From Weissella bombi (GTDB taxonomy: Bacteria > Bacillota > Bacilli > Lactobacillales > Lactobacillaceae): a DNA stretch of 64,000 bases. Below are positions 61,931 to 64,000 of the stretch, in pieces (the stretch's first letter is position 1; each line of letters opens with the position of its first letter). Below the pieces are notes generated by a model. The model was not told the origin of the DNA. It saw nothing but the letters and a program-made list of their open reading frames with translations, and did no database searches. The position numbers and the translations under genes are program-made. The stretch is taken from NCBI RefSeq assembly GCF_900094835.1, contig NZ_FMAO01000001.1:208045-272044 (forward strand), in the 5' to 3' direction.

Positions 61931-64000
61931 TTAATTATTTCTATCATCAAAATTTTTCTTTTTACCAAAGCCTAATAAACCTAATAATATACTTAACACT
62001 GTTAAAAATGATATATTTTTTTTCTTGGTATTATCTTGTCTATCCTTTATACCTGTTTGTGGAAGTTCTAACTGGTCAGAATCTTTAACTGCTGCTATTA
62101 TTTTCGGACTTTTATCGTGAGGTAATATCTTACTTTCTGTTGGCGATAGATTTTCTGGAACTTTTGTTACTTTTAATTTATTTGGTCTATTTGGATTAAT
62201 CGGCGTTCCTGGTTCTTGTGGCTGATCCGGATTAACTGGCGTTACACCATGCACGAAGTGCACGTTATATTGTTTTACCACACCATCTTGATCATACACG
62301 ACACCATTTGTTGGATAGTCATCACTAATTAACTGATATCCTTGCTTTTCGTAAGCATTGATTTGTCCGCTTGTCCGATAGTTATCCGTACCACCATATT
62401 GTCCCGTCAAGTCTGTTTCACTTAATATCTGACCTGTTGTGTCATCAAAATACGTCACCTGCGCTTTTTCTGGATTAGCTGTATAGATAATCGTTTGCTC
62501 ATTATTAGGACTATCATGTACTAGACCGCTTACTACTTCACTCTGTGCTTGATTTGGTGTGTAACCCGTAATTACTGGTGATTCCTTACTATCGAAAGTA
62601 TCATCGCTATTAACTGCTTGCCAACCATCATCCTTAACTATTGCCCCCGTGACTTTATCCACTTCAATTTGATGAATAAAGTGAACACTATCTGTTTTAT
62701 TTGCAGCTGCCGTTGTGCCATCAGCGTATTGATAATGAATTGTTTGATCTACTTCAGCCTGTAAGGATGCGGCATCTGTCCCCGTTGGCCATTTTGGCCC
62801 ATCTGGATCATTTGGATTAATCGGCGTTCCTGGTTCTTGTGGCTGATCCGGATTAACTGGCGTTACACCATGCACGAAATAAACATTATAGTTTTGGTCA
62901 ACACTAATATCATTATCAAACATTGAACCTGGTATAAATTCATCACTGTTTAAAACATAACCTTTATTTTCATAATTAGCTATTTGTTTAGCTGTTGAAT
63001 ATTCAATAGGACTGCCAGATTGTCCTGTTACTTCATCAGCAGATAATTCACTACCTGTTGTTTTATCAATATAATAGACATGTGCCGTTTGACCTGCTAT
63101 GTAATTAAATTCTTTAATTTTAAATTGCTGCAAATTAGTTACAGCACCTGTAGAACCTGACATCATAAAAGCAGCCAATTGATTATTTAAGTCATTAACA
63201 TTAATCTTTTTTTCCCAAATTAAATCATTACCATTTTGATTTAATTTGATAGTCATTATGTGAGAACTACCAGTATAATAAATAGAAAAATCATGAAATC
63301 TACCATCATAAATGCTACGATCTAATACTTGATAACCATCTTGCCCTTCATGCTGTTCCGTTTCTGCCCACCAAACATTATGATTACCACCTTGAGGTGT
63401 TTTATATGAAGTTGTCACAAAATCCCCAAAAGGTGCATTAATAGGATCTTGAGCCCAGCCAAAACGATTAGACTCCGTTGCTGCGTTAGGATTTGGTGCG
63501 GCTCTTTTGTTATACCATGGATCTAATTTAAACCCAACAGCATTTTTCAAACCAGCTATTCCTAAATTACCTCCAGAAACACCCACATCACTTGTCTTAC
63601 CATTATGGAAAGCAATCCCGATACCATCAGCCCCATGCGAATTAGTTCCTAAATTAATAGATCCGGATAATGTAAAATCATAATCTACATTAATTTTATT
63701 TTTAAGTGTAAAATTACCAACTTGATTAGGTTTATTTTGCGTTAGAGTTACAATACCAGAATCTTTATCATAACTGGCATCTCTATTAAGAACAAAAAAA
63801 TCGAGGAAATTATCTTTCGTTACATTGGTATATTTTTGATCTGCAGTTGCTAATTTCTTTGTAATATCACGATAAGACAGTTTAATTTCTGAATTGTTTC
63901 TGACATCCGATTCTTTTACACCGCTATTATTAATACTGTTCGATGCTGCTACTGGTACCGCACTTACTGCTTCACTTTTATTTCCTAGTACATTTGCTGC
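61931..64000 (-). CDS. LPXTG cell-wall adhesin with L-type lectin-like and MucBP domains (5' end outside window)
   Basis: The last 689 residues of a surface protein; the frame is open to base 64000, so signal peptide and start are missing. Order: a lectin-like domain (about 60-300; LSGSINLGTNSHGADGIGIA, KNAVGFKLDPWYNK, FHDFSIYYTGSSHIMTIKL), then MucBP-type repeats (AHVYYIDKTTGSELSADEVTG; IHYQYADGTTAAANKTDSVHF; AQVTYFDDTTGQILSETDLTG), proline-rich linkers, and a sortase signal LPQTG followed by a helix and KKK. It is anchored to peptidoglycan and probably binds carbohydrate or mucin. Two copies of a 68-base sequence encode the linker. Confidence 0.92.
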   Translation of the reverse strand, partial: AANVLGNKSEAVSAVPVAASNSINNSGVKESDVRNNSEIKLSYRDITKKLATADQKYTNVTKDNFLDFFVLNRDASYDKDSGIVTLTQNKPNQVGNFTLKNKINVDYDFTLSGSINLGTNSHGADGIGIAFHNGKTSDVGVSGGNLGIAGLKNAVGFKLDPWYNKRAAPNPNAATESNRFGWAQDPINAPFGDFVTTSYKTPQGGNHNVWWAETEQHEGQDGYQVLDRSIYDGRFHDFSIYYTGSSHIMTIKLNQNGNDLIWEKKINVNDLNNQLAAFMMSGSTGAVTNLQQFKIKEFNYIAGQTAHVYYIDKTTGSELSADEVTGQSGSPIEYSTAKQIANYENKGYVLNSDEFIPGSMFDNDISVDQNYNVYFVHGVTPVNPDQPQEPGTPINPNDPDGPKWPTGTDAASLQAEVDQTIHYQYADGTTAAANKTDSVHFIHQIEVDKVTGAIVKDDGWQAVNSDDTFDSKESPVITGYTPNQAQSEVVSGLVHDSPNNEQTIIYTANPEKAQVTYFDDTTGQILSETDLTGQYGGTDNYRTSGQINAYEKQGYQLISDDYPTNGVVYDQDGVVKQYNVHFVHGVTPVNPDQPQEPGTPINPNRPNKLKVTKVPENLSPTESKILPHDKSPKIIAAVKDSDQLELPQTGIKDRQDNTKKKNISFLTVLSILLGLLGFGKKKNFDDRNN
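62190..62257. repeat. 68-bp direct repeat in the adhesin gene, copy 1
   Basis: Identical to 62811-62878. Encodes (minus strand) the linker FVHGVTPVNPDQPQEPGTP plus INPN. The spacing of 621 bases is a multiple of three, so recombination would delete 207 codons in frame. Confidence 0.9.
62811..62878. repeat. 68-bp direct repeat in the adhesin gene, copy 2
   Basis: Identical over 68 bases to 62190-62257; lies between the first and second MucBP-like units. Confidence 0.9.

Noticed and set aside
1..64000. CRISPR arrays, tRNA or rRNA genes, prophage
   Set aside because: I saw no regularly spaced repeats, no tRNA-like T-loop with CCA context, no rRNA sequence and no phage structural genes. Reading by eye could miss a single tRNA.

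Overview
The window is low-GC (roughly 37-38%) chromosomal DNA from a Gram-positive lactic acid bacterium of the Leuconostoc/Weissella group. The best clue is the citrate locus: a SorC-type CitI regulator, a malic-enzyme-type oxaloacetate decarboxylase (CitM), citrate lyase subunits and a 2-hydroxycarboxylate transporter, an arrangement known from Weissella paramesenteroides. Other LAB traits are class-2 GalT, GPH sugar symporters, an LPXTG adhesin with MucBP domains, D-lactate enzymes, T-box and preQ1 leaders, and many short U-tailed hairpin terminators. I saw no rRNA, tRNA, CRISPR array or prophage. Species is an inference.

Layout. 1-2.3 kb: membrane-protein/XRE/DUF2975 operon and a MarR-GNAT operon. 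2.4-9.2 kb: citrate/malate module (citM-citD-citE-citF leftwards; citI and a citrate/malate transporter rightwards). 9.3-9.7 kb: an undersized locus that looks like a type I toxin-antitoxin module with a 29-residue holin-like toxin and a convergent antisense RNA. 9.7-12.2 kb: DNA-damage genes (Y-family polymerase plus YolD-like partner, and divergent tag) sharing a palindromic operator-like motif. 12.2-15.1 kb: a small hypothetical protein, glycerol dehydrogenase, a histidine phosphatase and YaaA. 15.1-20.8 kb: a carbohydrate locus with a GPH transporter, a GH172 (DUF2961) enzyme and a large frameshifted six-hairpin-like glycosidase, with cre and LacI-like operator sequences. 21-26.4 kb: HAD phosphatases, LysR with divergent aldo-keto reductase, a DUF975 protein and Hsp20. 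26.4-29.5 kb: OpuABC without its ATPase, and a MetQ-like binding protein behind a T-box leader. 29.5-38 kb: phosphoglycerate mutase, an acyltransferase-DUF915 fusion, a FAH/hydratase-like enzyme, ThrE-like exporter, phosphoesterase, and an OatA-like O-acetyltransferase overlapping a MORN-repeat gene. 38-49 kb: Dld, a D-2-hydroxyacid dehydrogenase, YdcF-like and DUF3862-like proteins, DyP peroxidase, GH36 alpha-galactosidase, TypA/BipA. 49-53.4 kb: preQ1-controlled QueT, a DUF6287-like surface protein, a flavoprotein disulfide reductase and TetR. 53.5-58.7 kb: galactoside operon (AraC regulator, GPH symporter, galK, galT). 58.8-64 kb: an NAD(P)-binding protein, an ArsB-like anion transporter, a decayed IS3-family element, and the 3' part of a lectin/MucBP LPXTG adhesin running off the window.

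Working together: the citrate module imports citrate or malate in exchange for lactate, cleaves citrate to acetate and oxaloacetate, and decarboxylates the latter to pyruvate; the lyase ligase and prosthetic-group genes expected between or after these genes are absent here. Alpha-galactosidase plus the gal operon can feed alpha-galactosides into galactose catabolism. Several carbohydrate genes carry CcpA-type cre sequences. Gene starts were chosen on ribosome-binding sites, so several are shorter than the longest open frame.
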